A DNA stretch of 64,000 nucleotides, taken from the NCBI GenBank assembly GCA_965603725.1, contig CBFDEC010000005.1, forward strand, positions 49,283-113,282, in the 5' to 3' direction. Source of the DNA: JAGGSN01 sp965603725 (GTDB lineage: Bacteria; Zixibacteria; MSB-5A5; UBA10806; 4484-95). Position numbers and translations under genes: made by a program. This document shows, piece after piece, positions 43,468-52,974 of the stretch. The number at the start of each line of letters is the position of its first letter. The first letter of the stretch is position 1. The notes beneath the pieces were generated by a model. It had not been told where the DNA came from, did not search any database, and saw only the letters and a list, made by a program, of their open reading frames with translations.

Positions 43468-46400
43468 TTATTTATGGGATAAATCCAATATTTTTGGCCT
43501 GTTTCTAAGGCTGTTGACAAAGCTGTTTAATGCCTCGATCTTTCTCTTTTGAAGCGCTCTAAACTGTATAAAAGCATTGTCATCCATATTATTTTCCAAT
43601 CGCTGGTGATATTCCTGTATCCTTTTCGTAATTTCAGAAGGGACTTCATTCATTACATCACAGGCTTCGCCGATAACGGATAATTCGATGACCGCCATCG
43701 CCAAATCGCCGGAAACGGCTTTTTTTAATGATGATTTCAATATCTTGAGTGATTGGGGCTTATTTTCACAGATGAAATTATAAATGATTTTCAACTTTGA
43801 AAGTTCAAGTTCTAATTCGGGATAATCCTTAATTTCGGGCATATTATCAATATTGGCGATAAGTTTTTCTATTTCTTTATGTCTGTCAGTTCCCATTAAT
43901 AAAATGCCTTTGATTATTGTTGCTTTTATCTCCAGTTCTGCCGAGCCGACGCTTTTAGCGTTATTAATAAGTTCTTCAATTTCATCCAGTTGTGTTTTGC
44001 CCGGGATGAGGTTTAGTTTGGTCAACCTGATTTTCGATTCCAGGATAAATTCTTCATCTTTTAACTGGCAGGCTTTCTCAAGAGCGCGGGTGAAGTATTT
44101 CTTTGCTGTTTCGATATTTCCTTCCCGAAAGTAGACAAACCCCAGGTCTCCGATAGTATATGCCAGGCTGTGTTGATCGCCGATTTTTTCAAATATTGCT
44201 TTTGCCCGGTTTAGTTTTTTGGCTGCCTGCAACAGGTAACCCCTTGTGGAAAAATTTGTGCCAAGATTGGCGCAGGCGAACGCTTCTGGTCGCGATGCTC
44301 CGATACGTTTAAAGATTTTTTCAGCTTTTTCGTATGATCTGGCTGCCTGATGGAGTTTACCCATCTCATCGTTAATTATCCCCAGATTATTGGTGATTTT
44401 GGCCTGTCCGCTCAGATCCTTTAAGCGTCTATATAAAGTCAAAGCCAATTTATAATAGCCATCGGCTTCTTTTAACCTGCCTAGACTCCAATGGCAGACG
44501 CCAAGGTTGTTATAAACAATAGCTGTCAATTCCGGTGGAACATTATCGTTCCGGCACAATTCAAGCGCTTTGAGAAGCTGTTTGCGGCAAGCTTGAAGTT
44601 TTCCTCGTCGGCGGATTATTTCGGCATGTCCGTTAAGGCAAAAAACTCCGGTGGTTAAATCATCGGGAATAAGCTTCTCCAGTTTATTTATAGCGTCTTC
44701 GGCTTTGTCGTATTTGGCTGTCAGACGGTGTATCAATGAGAGTTCGCGCAACGCTATAGCCGCTAAAGAGGGGTTATCATTACCAAGATTTATTAACCGT
44801 AAATAATCATTTTCAGCCAGTTTGAATTCGCCGGTATGTTTAGCCAGTTCCCCTCTGTTTTGAAGCGTTTTGATTAAGTATTCTTTGTTATTATATTTTT
44901 CAGCAATTTCTATAACTTTTTCAAAAAACCCGAAAGCTTCACTGTTGGCGAATTCCTTGACGGCTTTCTGACCAGCCATAAACAGAAATGGCATTGCCTT
45001 GTTATCCTCCTCTGCCAGCAGGTAATGACGGGCAGGAACGTCGGGTTGTTTTCTTAAAAATCGTTTCCGACCGGCATAATATTCAGCAGTTTTTATATGT
45101 AAAGTCTTTCGGGCTGAAAATGACAGGCCGTTATAGGCGACCTCCTGAGTTAAAATATGCTTAAAAATATATTCAAGCGCCGGCTGACTTCTCTCAAGCG
45201 GCGTCAAATCGAGATGAGCCAGTTCCTGAATGTAATCTCTTAATTTAGCAACTCTCTTTCTGTCGGGAAAAATCTCTTTAAGAACACTGAAGGCAAACAC
45301 TCTCCCGATCACGCTGGCGGTACGGATAGTTTTTTTAACCATCTCTCCGAGGTTGTCCATTCTGGCCGTTATTACCGATTCGATGCCGGAGGGTATATTT
45401 TCAGCCGCATTAAACCTATCCGGTCCTAATTCCCGAAAGGCTTTAGCCATCTCTTCGAGGTAGAAGGGGTTGCCGGCTGACTTTTCAATAACCTGCTCAA
45501 TAATATTTTCATCAGGTTTGACACCTTTAAGAACTGTCAGGAAAAGCTTCCGCGAATTTTCCGGCGTTAAGCCCTCAAGTTCAATGCTCTCGATCCCGGA
45601 TGTTTCTTTTAGCCTATCATATATCTTGCCGGAACGGCTTATAAATATTAAACCGGGAGAATTCTCAATATCCGATATCGATTTGATAATGTGAAATGAT
45701 GCATCGTCAATCCACTGTACATCCTCGATTATTAAAAGCGATCGGTTTTCACTGTTGATTTCACAGATTAAACCGCTTAAGACATTGCTGATTTTCTTTT
45801 TCTTAATATTCTCCGGTAAATTCCTTATATGTGAAGGGACCACCAAAGAATAATCTAATAGCGGCGCTATCAACGGCTCCCATTCATTCTCATTTATAGC
45901 TTTGAGGCGCTCATGTAAAGCAAGGCGACGTTGTTTTTGGGTTGATTTTGAGGGCAATTGCATAAGTCCCAGAAGAATCGCTTTTAAAGGACCGTAAGGA
46001 GCAGCGCTTGAATGTCTAAAACAGGCGCCTTCAACGTTAATCAGTCCGGCCTCGGCAGCCATTTTCTTGATTTTAGCGCATAATAGCGATTTGCCCGCTC
46101 CCGGTTCACCTGATACCAGCAAAATCGCACGTTGTTTATCGGTAATTTTTTCAATAAATTTTCTGGCGGTTTCGAGTTCCTGATCTCTGCCAATCATCAA
46201 CTCCTCAGAGCCGTCCCTGTCAACCTGTTTATCCAGACAATAAATTCTAACCGGTTTCTTTTTACCTTTTATGTCAACCAGACCGCCATCGCGGGTTACA
46301 AAATCATCGCCGCAAATCTTTGTTGTTTGCTCGCCGACTAATATATCGCCCAATGACGCTTTTGACATCAACCGGGCGGCTAAATTGACAGCATCGCCCA

Positions 46401-47523
46401 TGGCCGTATATTCTCGTCGCCACTTGCCGCCAACATCACCAACAAAACATAGACCGGTGTTTATGCCATAGCGATGCTTGATTGGGTGGATAAATCTTTT
46501 ATTTATCCGGGGTAAAAATGATTCAATCTCCAAAACGGCTTTTAAACAGTTTTGAGCGTCACGGCCGGAACTTACAGGCGCGCCAAAGAATACCAGCATT
46601 TTCTCAGAAGTTCCGCTTGAATCCATCCTGGCAAAAGCGCCGGCGTGCCTGATAATAATATTATTAATAGCGGCAAAGTAATCGTCGATAGCTGAAACGG
46701 ACCTGTCGATATCGGTTTCGAGATTTTTCCGAAAAGAATTTAGGCCGATGAAAAGATTTGTTAAGACACGGTGTTCTCCCTCGATTACACCGTTGTTGAA
46801 GTGAAGCTGTTCCTTTAATCCGGTGATAATGAATTTTTCCAGGTCTGGATTATCAATATTCTTATCTGCGCCCGGTCTGGATATCGGTTTTAATATCTTT
46901 AGATTGTTAAAATCCCGGCAGATGAAAAATTTCTCACCGGTTTGATGAACATTGATGTTGCCAATGGATTCAGCCGCCTCCCCGGTCATTGCCAATTGAC
47001 CCAGATTGGCGGCATCGGCGGCGGCATAAGCCTTTTCGACTGTCAGGCCGCAGAAAAGATGGTCTCTCCGTTTTTCACCAATGTAGAGATTATAAATCTT
47101 ACCCTTACTGATTCCTGCGTGAATACCGAGGGAGAACTCCCCTGCCGGAGTGGCTATTTTGCTATTCCGGGATATCCAGTTTATTAAATTGCCGGCACAG
47201 TTATATGCCCTAAAAGCGCTGTCCTGGCCGCTGAATAAAGTGAGAAATGCATCTCCTCCAAATTTAATCACATCACCGCCAGCGGCAAATGCCAGCCCAA
47301 GGAGCGAATTAAAGCAACTGTTTATTATTTCGGCCAGTTTTTCTCCGCCAAGCCGGCCCTGTTTGGCCAGCTTTTCAGACATGGCGGTAAAGCCGGACAG
47401 GTCGGCAAACAATAAACTGCCATCTATAATTGTATCCCTATTTGATATTTTACTGCCGACCTGTGAGTTAATCAAAATATCCGGCAGATATGGGGAAACA
47501 TAATATATTTGCTTAGTCTTCAT
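43468..47523 (-). CDS. Soluble-adenylyl-cyclase-like protein: tandem cyclase domains, NTPase and TPR
   Basis: 1351 aa, no membrane segment. C1 (about 35-190) has metal-binding Asp41 in FADLSGFTAMSE and Asp91, plus Lys87 in GGDVIKFGGDAF, which specifies adenine. C2 (about 252-430) lacks the metal Asp (NLFIGLNSF) but supplies Asn380 and Arg384 in MGDAVNLAARL. One composite active site is therefore predicted, as in mammalian ADCY10. An NTPase follows (Walker A SGEPGAGKS 471-479, Walker B LLIIEDVQWID), then TPR repeats from about 830 to 1300. It should make cAMP under control of bound nucleotide or partner proteins. It ends a three-gene operon with a DUF3307 protein and a cyclic-nucleotide-binding kinase. 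Confidence 0.87.
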   Translation of the reverse strand: MKTKQIYYVSPYLPDILINSQVGSKISNRDTIIDGSLLFADLSGFTAMSEKLAKQGRLGGEKLAEIINSCFNSLLGLAFAAGGDVIKFGGDAFLTLFSGQDSAFRAYNCAGNLINWISRNSKIATPAGEFSLGIHAGISKGKIYNLYIGEKRRDHLFCGLTVEKAYAAADAANLGQLAMTGEAAESIGNINVHQTGEKFFICRDFNNLKILKPISRPGADKNIDNPDLEKFIITGLKEQLHFNNGVIEGEHRVLTNLFIGLNSFRKNLETDIDRSVSAIDDYFAAINNIIIRHAGAFARMDSSGTSEKMLVFFGAPVSSGRDAQNCLKAVLEIESFLPRINKRFIHPIKHRYGINTGLCFVGDVGGKWRREYTAMGDAVNLAARLMSKASLGDILVGEQTTKICGDDFVTRDGGLVDIKGKKKPVRIYCLDKQVDRDGSEELMIGRDQELETARKFIEKITDKQRAILLVSGEPGAGKSLLCAKIKKMAAEAGLINVEGACFRHSSAAPYGPLKAILLGLMQLPSKSTQKQRRLALHERLKAINENEWEPLIAPLLDYSLVVPSHIRNLPENIKKKKISNVLSGLICEINSENRSLLIIEDVQWIDDASFHIIKSISDIENSPGLIFISRSGKIYDRLKETSGIESIELEGLTPENSRKLFLTVLKGVKPDENIIEQVIEKSAGNPFYLEEMAKAFRELGPDRFNAAENIPSGIESVITARMDNLGEMVKKTIRTASVIGRVFAFSVLKEIFPDRKRVAKLRDYIQELAHLDLTPLERSQPALEYIFKHILTQEVAYNGLSFSARKTLHIKTAEYYAGRKRFLRKQPDVPARHYLLAEEDNKAMPFLFMAGQKAVKEFANSEAFGFFEKVIEIAEKYNNKEYLIKTLQNRGELAKHTGEFKLAENDYLRLINLGNDNPSLAAIALRELSLIHRLTAKYDKAEDAINKLEKLIPDDLTTGVFCLNGHAEIIRRRGKLQACRKQLLKALELCRNDNVPPELTAIVYNNLGVCHWSLGRLKEADGYYKLALTLYRRLKDLSGQAKITNNLGIINDEMGKLHQAARSYEKAEKIFKRIGASRPEAFACANLGTNFSTRGYLLQAAKKLNRAKAIFEKIGDQHSLAYTIGDLGFVYFREGNIETAKKYFTRALEKACQLKDEEFILESKIRLTKLNLIPGKTQLDEIEELINNAKSVGSAELEIKATIIKGILLMGTDRHKEIEKLIANIDNMPEIKDYPELELELSKLKIIYNFICENKPQSLKILKSSLKKAVSGDLAMAVIELSVIGEACDVMNEVPSEITKRIQEYHQRLENNMDDNAFIQFRALQKRKIEALNSFVNSLRNRPKILDLSHK

Positions 47524-47529
47524 TCTGCC

Positions 47530-47880
47530 TTAACCCGGGTAAATAAATATCCTGTAGATGTAAAGAACTGCCAGATGTAAGGCCTGGTCAAGGTAGTATA
47601 TTTGTTTGGAGCATTTATCAATGCGGTTTTTAATAAGGTCCTGAATCCAGTGTTCTATATATAGAAAACTAAGAAACAACAGGGTGGTTATATCTAAAAA
47701 AAGGTCTGCCTTGTAAAGAATTGAATAAAATAGTATAAATGCCCAGATACTGAGAACATAAATGGCCACATGACAAGACAGCACTGCCAGTGACTTTTTC
47801 TTGTTTTCGGCTATTCTATCGGACTGAAGAGCGTAATCACCGAAAAGGTGACCCAATATAAGAATGAAAAGTATATCCAT
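47530..47880 (-). CDS. DUF3307 membrane protein
   Basis: 116 aa with about four hydrophobic segments. ILGHLFGDYALQSDRIAENK at the N-terminus, a CHVAIYVLS segment and FLYIEHWIQDLIKNRIDK match DUF3307, a small integral membrane family of unknown function. It is 4 bp after the kinase gene and 6 bp before the cyclase gene, so it is cotranscribed with both. It may take part in sensing; that is inference. No strong ribosome-binding site is seen, which suits translational coupling. Confidence 0.75.
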   Translation of the reverse strand: MDILFILILGHLFGDYALQSDRIAENKKKSLAVLSCHVAIYVLSIWAFILFYSILYKADLFLDITTLLFLSFLYIEHWIQDLIKNRIDKCSKQIYYLDQALHLAVLYIYRIFIYPG

Positions 47881-47884
47881 TGGT

Positions 47885-49513
47885 TTAATGTACTTTAACA
47901 GGCAAACCCGTTGATATTTCGTCCAGGTTTATCGGCAATTGGATATTGAATATGGCTCCACCATCAGGGTTGTTTTCTGCCCAGACTTTCCCAAAGTGAT
48001 TTTTAATCACCCGTTTTACCGCCAGAAGACCAAACCCATGGCCTCTTTCCTTGGTAGTAAAATGCTGTCTGAAAACACGGTCGATATTATCGTCGGAAAA
48101 ACCAACCCCATTGTCAATAATCGAAATAATAATTGATTGCTCGTCTGGCACATGAGTTGTTTTAGTGATGATTTGTCTTTGTCCCTCGGGATTGGCTGCT
48201 GTGGCGTCAGCGGCATTATTTAGAAGGTTTAAAAGGGCTTGTTGAATCTGACTTTTGTCAGCCTTGATTTTAGGCAATTTGTGATCGAAATCGAATATAA
48301 ATTGAGTTTTAACAAATCGGCTTTGCGGTTTTAAAAAGAACATCTCGTTTTCCAAAAAAGTATTAAGGTCAAATGTTTCCTTTCTAATTTCCGGGCGAAA
48401 ATACATCATCAAGCCATCGGTAAAAACTGTCATCCTGTCTAACCCATCTTTCATTGATTCAATCTTGCTGGGCGCTTTATCGGTTTTGCCCATTTCAAGT
48501 TCCATTTTCAGAAGTTCGAGGTTGCCCAGCACAATTGCCAGATAGTTATTCAATTCATGAGCGATCTCCCCGGCCATTTCCCCACGGGCAGCCATACGGT
48601 CAAGAATTATCATCTGGCGTTCAATATTTTTTTCTTCGGTGATATCTCTGCCCATATAAAGGGTTGTATAAATATTGCCTTTATCATCAAACACCCTGGC
48701 TCCCACTAACTCGATGAACAGTTTATTGTTGTCGTGGGTCGTTGTAAGGATATTGCCCGACCAGGTATTACTTTCTGTGAGATGATCTTCAATCTCGTTT
48801 AAAGAGTCTCCTTCACCAATTGGAATTATTACCGATTCGATGCCCTTCCCAATAACTTCCATGGACTCCCTGTTAAAAATCTTTTTTGCGGCGTCGTTGA
48901 AAATAAATATTTTCCCCTGGTTATCAGTAACAATTATAAAAAACTGCGATGCCGAAATAATCGTTTGCAGAAAATTGTTTGTTGATTTAATATTTTCATA
49001 GGATTTTTCAAGTTTTTCTGTGGTTTCCATCAGTCTTTTATTGGTTTTTTCAAGTAGTTCATTTTTCTTTTCGAGATCATGAATTAACTGCAAATCGGCC
49101 TGGCGAAGCCGTGATGATAAAACGCTCATAACTTCGTAAGCGATAGATGGTTGGTCAATAATCAGTTTTTTGAAAGAGTCACGGGATAGTTCTAAAACGA
49201 TACTGTCTTCGGCCGCTTTGGCAGTGGCAAACCTTGGCGAATCCTCCAACAATGACATTTCACCAAAAAAGTCACCTTTTTCACGAGTGGCCAGTTTCAC
49301 CTGTTTTTTAGAAACCGGATCGCTTTTTATAATATCAATGGCGCCTGATTTTATGATATAAAATACCTGGCCCTGATCGCCTTCTAAAAACAGAACCTCG
49401 CCGTTTGAAAGAGGCCGTTCGATTACAACTTTCCCAAGCTGATCAATTAGATCTGGCGGAATTACAGAAAAAACCGGCACCTGCTTGAGAAGAAATTTAG
49501 TTGTTTCACTCAT
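47885..49513 (-). CDS. Histidine kinase with cyclic-nucleotide-binding and PAS domains
   Basis: 542 aa from the ATG at 49513 (MSETTKF); a start 11 codons upstream is less likely. Order: cNMP-binding domain (about 5-125), whose phosphate-binding cassette GEMSLLEDSPRFATA keeps the Glu and Arg that hold the cyclic phosphate; a coiled coil (about 135-185); a PAS domain (about 190-300); HisKA with EIAHELNNYLAIVLGNLE (His about 329); HATPase with NLLNNAADA, DNGVGFSD and HGFGLLAV. No membrane helix. It should autophosphorylate in a manner tuned by cAMP or cGMP. No response regulator lies nearby. It heads the operon that includes a cyclase. Confidence 0.88.
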   Translation of the reverse strand: MSETTKFLLKQVPVFSVIPPDLIDQLGKVVIERPLSNGEVLFLEGDQGQVFYIIKSGAIDIIKSDPVSKKQVKLATREKGDFFGEMSLLEDSPRFATAKAAEDSIVLELSRDSFKKLIIDQPSIAYEVMSVLSSRLRQADLQLIHDLEKKNELLEKTNKRLMETTEKLEKSYENIKSTNNFLQTIISASQFFIIVTDNQGKIFIFNDAAKKIFNRESMEVIGKGIESVIIPIGEGDSLNEIEDHLTESNTWSGNILTTTHDNNKLFIELVGARVFDDKGNIYTTLYMGRDITEEKNIERQMIILDRMAARGEMAGEIAHELNNYLAIVLGNLELLKMELEMGKTDKAPSKIESMKDGLDRMTVFTDGLMMYFRPEIRKETFDLNTFLENEMFFLKPQSRFVKTQFIFDFDHKLPKIKADKSQIQQALLNLLNNAADATAANPEGQRQIITKTTHVPDEQSIIISIIDNGVGFSDDNIDRVFRQHFTTKERGHGFGLLAVKRVIKNHFGKVWAENNPDGGAIFNIQLPINLDEISTGLPVKVH

Positions 49514-49822
49514 AAAATATAACCTTAACATATATAATATCGACACATAAGTGGCAGTATTTACAATTATTTACCTTTTGAATAATTGCAAATATCGATT
49601 CAATTTGAAACGATATAAAACGAGTAATAAATACAGTTAAGGATTAACCTGACAGTATGTTGTTTCCCATAGAGCGCTCAATATGCAAATCAATTTACGC
49701 AAAGAAATAGTTTTTACTTTAAATGTCCTTTGTAGAAGAAACCTCAACCTGAAATTGAGGCTTTAAATAACAGCGTATATAAAAGATATTATATAAGTTG
49801 AAAATGGAGATTTACAGTTTAA
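49514..49822. other. Gene-free stretch between the kinase and rpmB
   Basis: 309 bases, AT-rich. It should contain the kinase operon promoter on the minus strand, but no clear -35/-10 pair is visible. The only structured element is the hairpin near 49742-49760. I see nothing else in it. Confidence 0.5.
49736..49760 (-). terminator. Weak intrinsic terminator after rpmB
   Basis: CCTCAA (49742-49747) pairs with TTGAGG (49755-49760) over a 7-base loop; on the minus strand TTTCTTC follows. It is 63 bases beyond the stop. Confidence 0.4.
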
Positions 49823-50008
49823 TTACTTTGCAACCTTGCCGGCTTTAATGCAGCTGGTACAAACCTTTAACCGTTTGGGACGGCCGTCCACCTTGACGCG
49901 AACAGATTGCAGGTTCGGTTTGAACCGTCTCAAGCTAAGATTATGGGCATGACTTATTCTGCGGCCAGTTCCTGGTTTTTTCCCGCATATTTCACAAACT
50001 TGTGCCAT
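49823..50008 (-). CDS. rpmB: 50S ribosomal protein L28
   Basis: 61 aa from the ATG at 50008, with AGGAGG 4 bases upstream; longer forms run through this site. MAQVCEICGKKPGTGRRISHAHN and the SVRVKVDGRPKRLKVCTSCIKAG parts are the L28 signature (each quoted here as separate motifs: CEICGKKP, VCTSCIKAGKV). It carries the four zinc-type cysteines of the C+ form. A component of the large ribosomal subunit. Transcribed on its own. Confidence 0.96.
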   Translation of the reverse strand: MAQVCEICGKKPGTGRRISHAHNLSLRRFKPNLQSVRVKVDGRPKRLKVCTSCIKAGKVAK

Positions 50009-50044
50009 TGGTCCTCCTGTTTGCCATGTCGGCAATTGAAGTTG

Positions 50045-50072
50045 AATATAAACGTTATTTTTATTTCTGCAA
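50045..50072 (-). promoter_or_regulatory. Possible promoter of rpmB
   Basis: On the minus strand TTGCAG (50067-50072) and TATATT (50045-50050) are 16 bases apart, 37 bases before the ATG. Confidence 0.45.
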
Positions 50073-50124
50073 GATATTTTTAGCCATTCTTTAATATTGT
50101 CTATTTACAGCACAATGAATGCTC

Positions 50125-50153
50125 TTGACAGTGGTAATAAATGCCGGTATTAT
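50125..50153 (+). promoter_or_regulatory. Promoter of recG
   Basis: TTGACA at 50125-50130, a 17-base spacer and TATTAT at 50148-50153. Transcription should start about 7 bases later, at or next to the ATG at 50161, which has no ribosome-binding site. Confidence 0.6.
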
Positions 50154-50160
50154 TTTACAC

Positions 50161-52290
50161 ATGAATCAGAATAATTCCGTTTCAGATGCAGAGAATAGAG
50201 CTCTTAATTTTTTATTTTCAGATGTTAAATACCTTAAAGGGATTGGTCCTAATAAAGCCGCGGTTTTAAAAAATCATAAAATCAATACTGTATTAGACCT
50301 GTTTTTCTACATTCCGAGAAAATACCTCGACCATACCAATGTTAAGCCTATTAACGAGTTAGAGGAGGGCGAAACGACCACTGTTATTGGAAAAGTCGGT
50401 TCATTTGGCATGATGCATGGTCGCAAACGGCGATTCATTGTGAACATACATGACAAGACCGGTTACCTCGAACTGGTCTGGTTTTCCGGATACAAATACC
50501 TTGAAAATATGTTCCTCGAAGGTGACATAATATCGGTTACCGGCAAGATCGGTATATATAATGGATTTCAGATAACTCACCCTGAGTTTGAGATAATATC
50601 CGGCAGCGATGATGAGCCTGTTCATACCCGACGAATTATTCCGGTATATCCGGAGACGACACCCTTGAAACAGGCAAAACTTCATTCGCGAGGCTTAAGG
50701 AAGGTCATCAAACAGGCATTAGAGCGATTAAAAAACGTCCGCTGTGAAACCATCCCCGATGATTTACGCAACAAGATTGGACTCTTGAGTCTTAACAGAG
50801 CCATCTTTCAGGTGCATTTTCCCGATTCTGTCAAATCTGCTGAACAAGGGCTAAAGCGATTAGCTTTTGAGGAGTTGTTCTATCTTGAACTGTTGCTGGC
50901 CGGCAAGCATCAGAAAAGATCCACCCAGGAACCGGGGATTTCATTTCCGCCGCCCAAGCGTCTTGGTCGGCAATTACTGGACAATTTGAATTTCGAATTG
51001 ACCCGGGCTCAGAAAAGAGTATTAAACCAGATATATAAAGATATGGAAAAACCGCATCCCATGAATCGATTGGTGCAGGGCGATGTCGGTTCCGGTAAAA
51101 CAGTGGTCTCACTGCTTTCGATGCTGGGAGCGGTAGAGGCGGGTTATCAGGCGGCAATGATGGTCCCAACCGAGGTGTTGGCCGAACAGCATGGTTTTAC
51201 CCTGTCGAGGATGCTCGATGGCCTGGATGTAAAGTTAGTTGTATTTACCGGTTCTGTGACCGGCAAAAAAAGGGAAGCTGTTTTGCAGAGAATCGCCGGC
51301 GGTAAAACTGATATAGTGGTGGGTACTCATACATTAATTCAGGAGAAACTTGAGTTTAAGAATCTTGGTTTTGCCGTAATTGATGAGCAGCATAAATTTG
51401 GCGTAATCCAGCGTGGAGGGTTAAAGAAAAAGGCAAAGGGAACCTATCCGGATACCCTGGTGATGACGGCGACGCCAATTCCCCGGACGCTGGCTATGTC
51501 CGTTTATGGCGACCTTGATGTTTCTGTAATCGATGAGATGCCGCCCGGCCGCAAGCTTATCAAGACGTCGTTCGTACCGTTTGAGAAAAGACCCGGGATG
51601 TATGAATTCATCCGCAATCAAATAAAATCGAGCCGGCAGGCCTATATAGTCTACCCGCTGGTCGAGGAATCAGAAAAGATCGATCTTAAGGCCGCCAAGG
51701 AAAGCTATGAAAAATTATGTAAAGAGACATTTCCCGATTTAAGACTTGCTTTACTTCATGGCCGTATGAAAGCCGTCGATAAAAGCCGGGTTATGGTTGA
51801 TTTTAAGGATGGCCTGATTGATATAATTGTCGCCACCACGGTGATAGAGGTTGGCCTTGACATTGCAAATGCCAATATAATGGTTATCGAGCATGCCGAA
51901 CGATTCGGTCTGTCGCAGCTCCATCAGTTACGCGGCCGTATTGGACGAGGCAAACATCAATCCTACTGTTTCCTGCTAAGCGACAAAGAGTTTTCAAAAG
52001 ATGCTGCTGCCAGGATTAATATCATATGTTCGACTAATGATGGTTTTAAAATTGCCGAGGCTGATATGAGCATACGCGGTCCGGGAGAAATTATGGGCAC
52101 CCGGCAGCATGGATTGCCAGAGCTGAAAGTCGCCAGTCTTTTAGATTATGAGATGTTATCGCTTGCCAGGCGGACTGCTTTTGAGATAATATCTGAAGAT
52201 GAGATGCTGATTAAACCCGGCAACCGGCTATTGCGCAAGGCGCTGGTAAAAAAATATAAAGAAAAGGTGAGATATTCAAAAATCGCCTGA
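50161..52290 (+). CDS. recG: ATP-dependent DNA helicase RecG
   Basis: 709 aa from the ATG at 50161. An in-frame ATG at 50119 would place the start upstream of a good promoter, so the shorter form is preferred. The wedge/OB domain is at about 80-190 (TTVIGKVGSF, DKTGYLELVWFSG). Helicase motifs: I GDVGSGKTVVSLL (about 308-320), II VIDEQHKFGV, III TATPIPRTLA, and VI QLRGRIGRGKHQSYC. It reverses stalled replication forks and branch-migrates Holliday junctions. It is followed within 11 bp by a small coiled-coil gene. Confidence 0.96.
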   Translation: MNQNNSVSDAENRALNFLFSDVKYLKGIGPNKAAVLKNHKINTVLDLFFYIPRKYLDHTNVKPINELEEGETTTVIGKVGSFGMMHGRKRRFIVNIHDKTGYLELVWFSGYKYLENMFLEGDIISVTGKIGIYNGFQITHPEFEIISGSDDEPVHTRRIIPVYPETTPLKQAKLHSRGLRKVIKQALERLKNVRCETIPDDLRNKIGLLSLNRAIFQVHFPDSVKSAEQGLKRLAFEELFYLELLLAGKHQKRSTQEPGISFPPPKRLGRQLLDNLNFELTRAQKRVLNQIYKDMEKPHPMNRLVQGDVGSGKTVVSLLSMLGAVEAGYQAAMMVPTEVLAEQHGFTLSRMLDGLDVKLVVFTGSVTGKKREAVLQRIAGGKTDIVVGTHTLIQEKLEFKNLGFAVIDEQHKFGVIQRGGLKKKAKGTYPDTLVMTATPIPRTLAMSVYGDLDVSVIDEMPPGRKLIKTSFVPFEKRPGMYEFIRNQIKSSRQAYIVYPLVEESEKIDLKAAKESYEKLCKETFPDLRLALLHGRMKAVDKSRVMVDFKDGLIDIIVATTVIEVGLDIANANIMVIEHAERFGLSQLHQLRGRIGRGKHQSYCFLLSDKEFSKDAAARINIICSTNDGFKIAEADMSIRGPGEIMGTRQHGLPELKVASLLDYEMLSLARRTAFEIISEDEMLIKPGNRLLRKALVKKYKEKVRYSKIA

Positions 52291-52301
52291 CCGGAGAAGT
52301 G

Positions 52302-52487
52302 ATGAAAAAAGACGTGAAAAAAGCTGAAGAATTAGCCAGAGAGTTGAACGATATTTTCAACATTCTGGTTGAGCGGGCTGAAGATTTAGATTTAAAAAGA
52401 TTGTTTAAACAGCTTGAGGCCGATGTGATGGATTTCAGGCATAAGCTGTCGCTGGCTTCAAAATTGATCGATAACGATATGCGCTGA
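52302..52487 (+). CDS. Small helical protein, function unknown
   Basis: 61 aa, ATG at 52302 with GGAGAAG 5 bases upstream. Highly charged and predicted to be all helix with heptad-like spacing (ELARELNDIFNIL, LFKQLEADVMDF). No family recognised. It sits between recG and a DUF1844 gene with gaps of 11 and 8 bp, so it is translated from their message. Confidence 0.6.
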   Translation: MKKDVKKAEELARELNDIFNILVERAEDLDLKRLFKQLEADVMDFRHKLSLASKLIDNDMR

Positions 52488-52495
52488 GGTGAAGA

Positions 52496-52858
52496 ATGAG
52501 CAATTCATCAAATCCTGATAATCTTGCCGCGCTGTTTACGCAGCTTTTGTTAAGTTTCCATGCGGGAGCCTGGCAGCAGCTTGGCAAGACCGCCAATCCG
52601 TTTACGAATAAGGTCGAACGAAACCTTGAAATGGCAAAAAATTCAATAGATATTATAGGTATGCTGGAGGAGAAAACCAAAGGAAACTTAACCGAAGAGG
52701 AATCTATATTATTAAAACATATCCTCACTGAATTGAGGATGAATTACGTTGAGGAATTAAAAAAACCCGAACCAGAGGAAAAAGACAAATCGAAATCCGA
52801 GCAACCTGAAAAGCAGGCGGAAGCGGAAAACGATAAAGCAGACGATAATAAATCGTAA
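52496..52858 (+). CDS. DUF1844 family protein
   Basis: 120 aa. LLLSFHAGAWQQLGKTANP (about 17-35), ERNLEMAKNSIDIIGMLEEK and TKGNLTEEESILLKHIL are the family hallmark. The function of DUF1844 is unknown; it is common in FCB and other deep-branching bacteria. The last 30 residues are Glu/Lys-rich and likely disordered. No signal peptide or membrane span. Confidence 0.82.
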   Translation: MSNSSNPDNLAALFTQLLLSFHAGAWQQLGKTANPFTNKVERNLEMAKNSIDIIGMLEEKTKGNLTEEESILLKHILTELRMNYVEELKKPEPEEKDKSKSEQPEKQAEAENDKADDNKS

Positions 52859-52916
52859 GATTAAATCAGTCTTAGTATTATAAGTCTTCTTCAAACCTCG
52901 CAGGGCATCAATATCA

Positions 52917-52946
52917 TTGAACATGTTACGGATTAATTAGTATACT
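52917..52946 (+). promoter_or_regulatory. Likely promoter of murB
   Basis: TTGAAC at 52917-52922 and TATACT at 52941-52946 with an 18-base spacer. A start near 52953 excludes the in-frame TTG at 52948 as initiation codon and leaves GGAGG (52967-52971) for the next TTG. Confidence 0.5.
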
Positions 52947-52974
52947 ATTGAAAAGACTTGATTTTCGGAGGTAT

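Noticed and set aside
43468..47523. Cyclase with ATPase as a cyclic-nucleotide defence system (Pycsar-like)
   Set aside because: Architecture is that of sAC-like signalling cyclases with TPRs, and the operon partner is a histidine kinase, not a toxic effector.
52948..52974. Upstream TTG as start of murB
   Set aside because: It lies between the -10 box and the expected transcription start, whereas the TTG at 52975 follows GGAGG.
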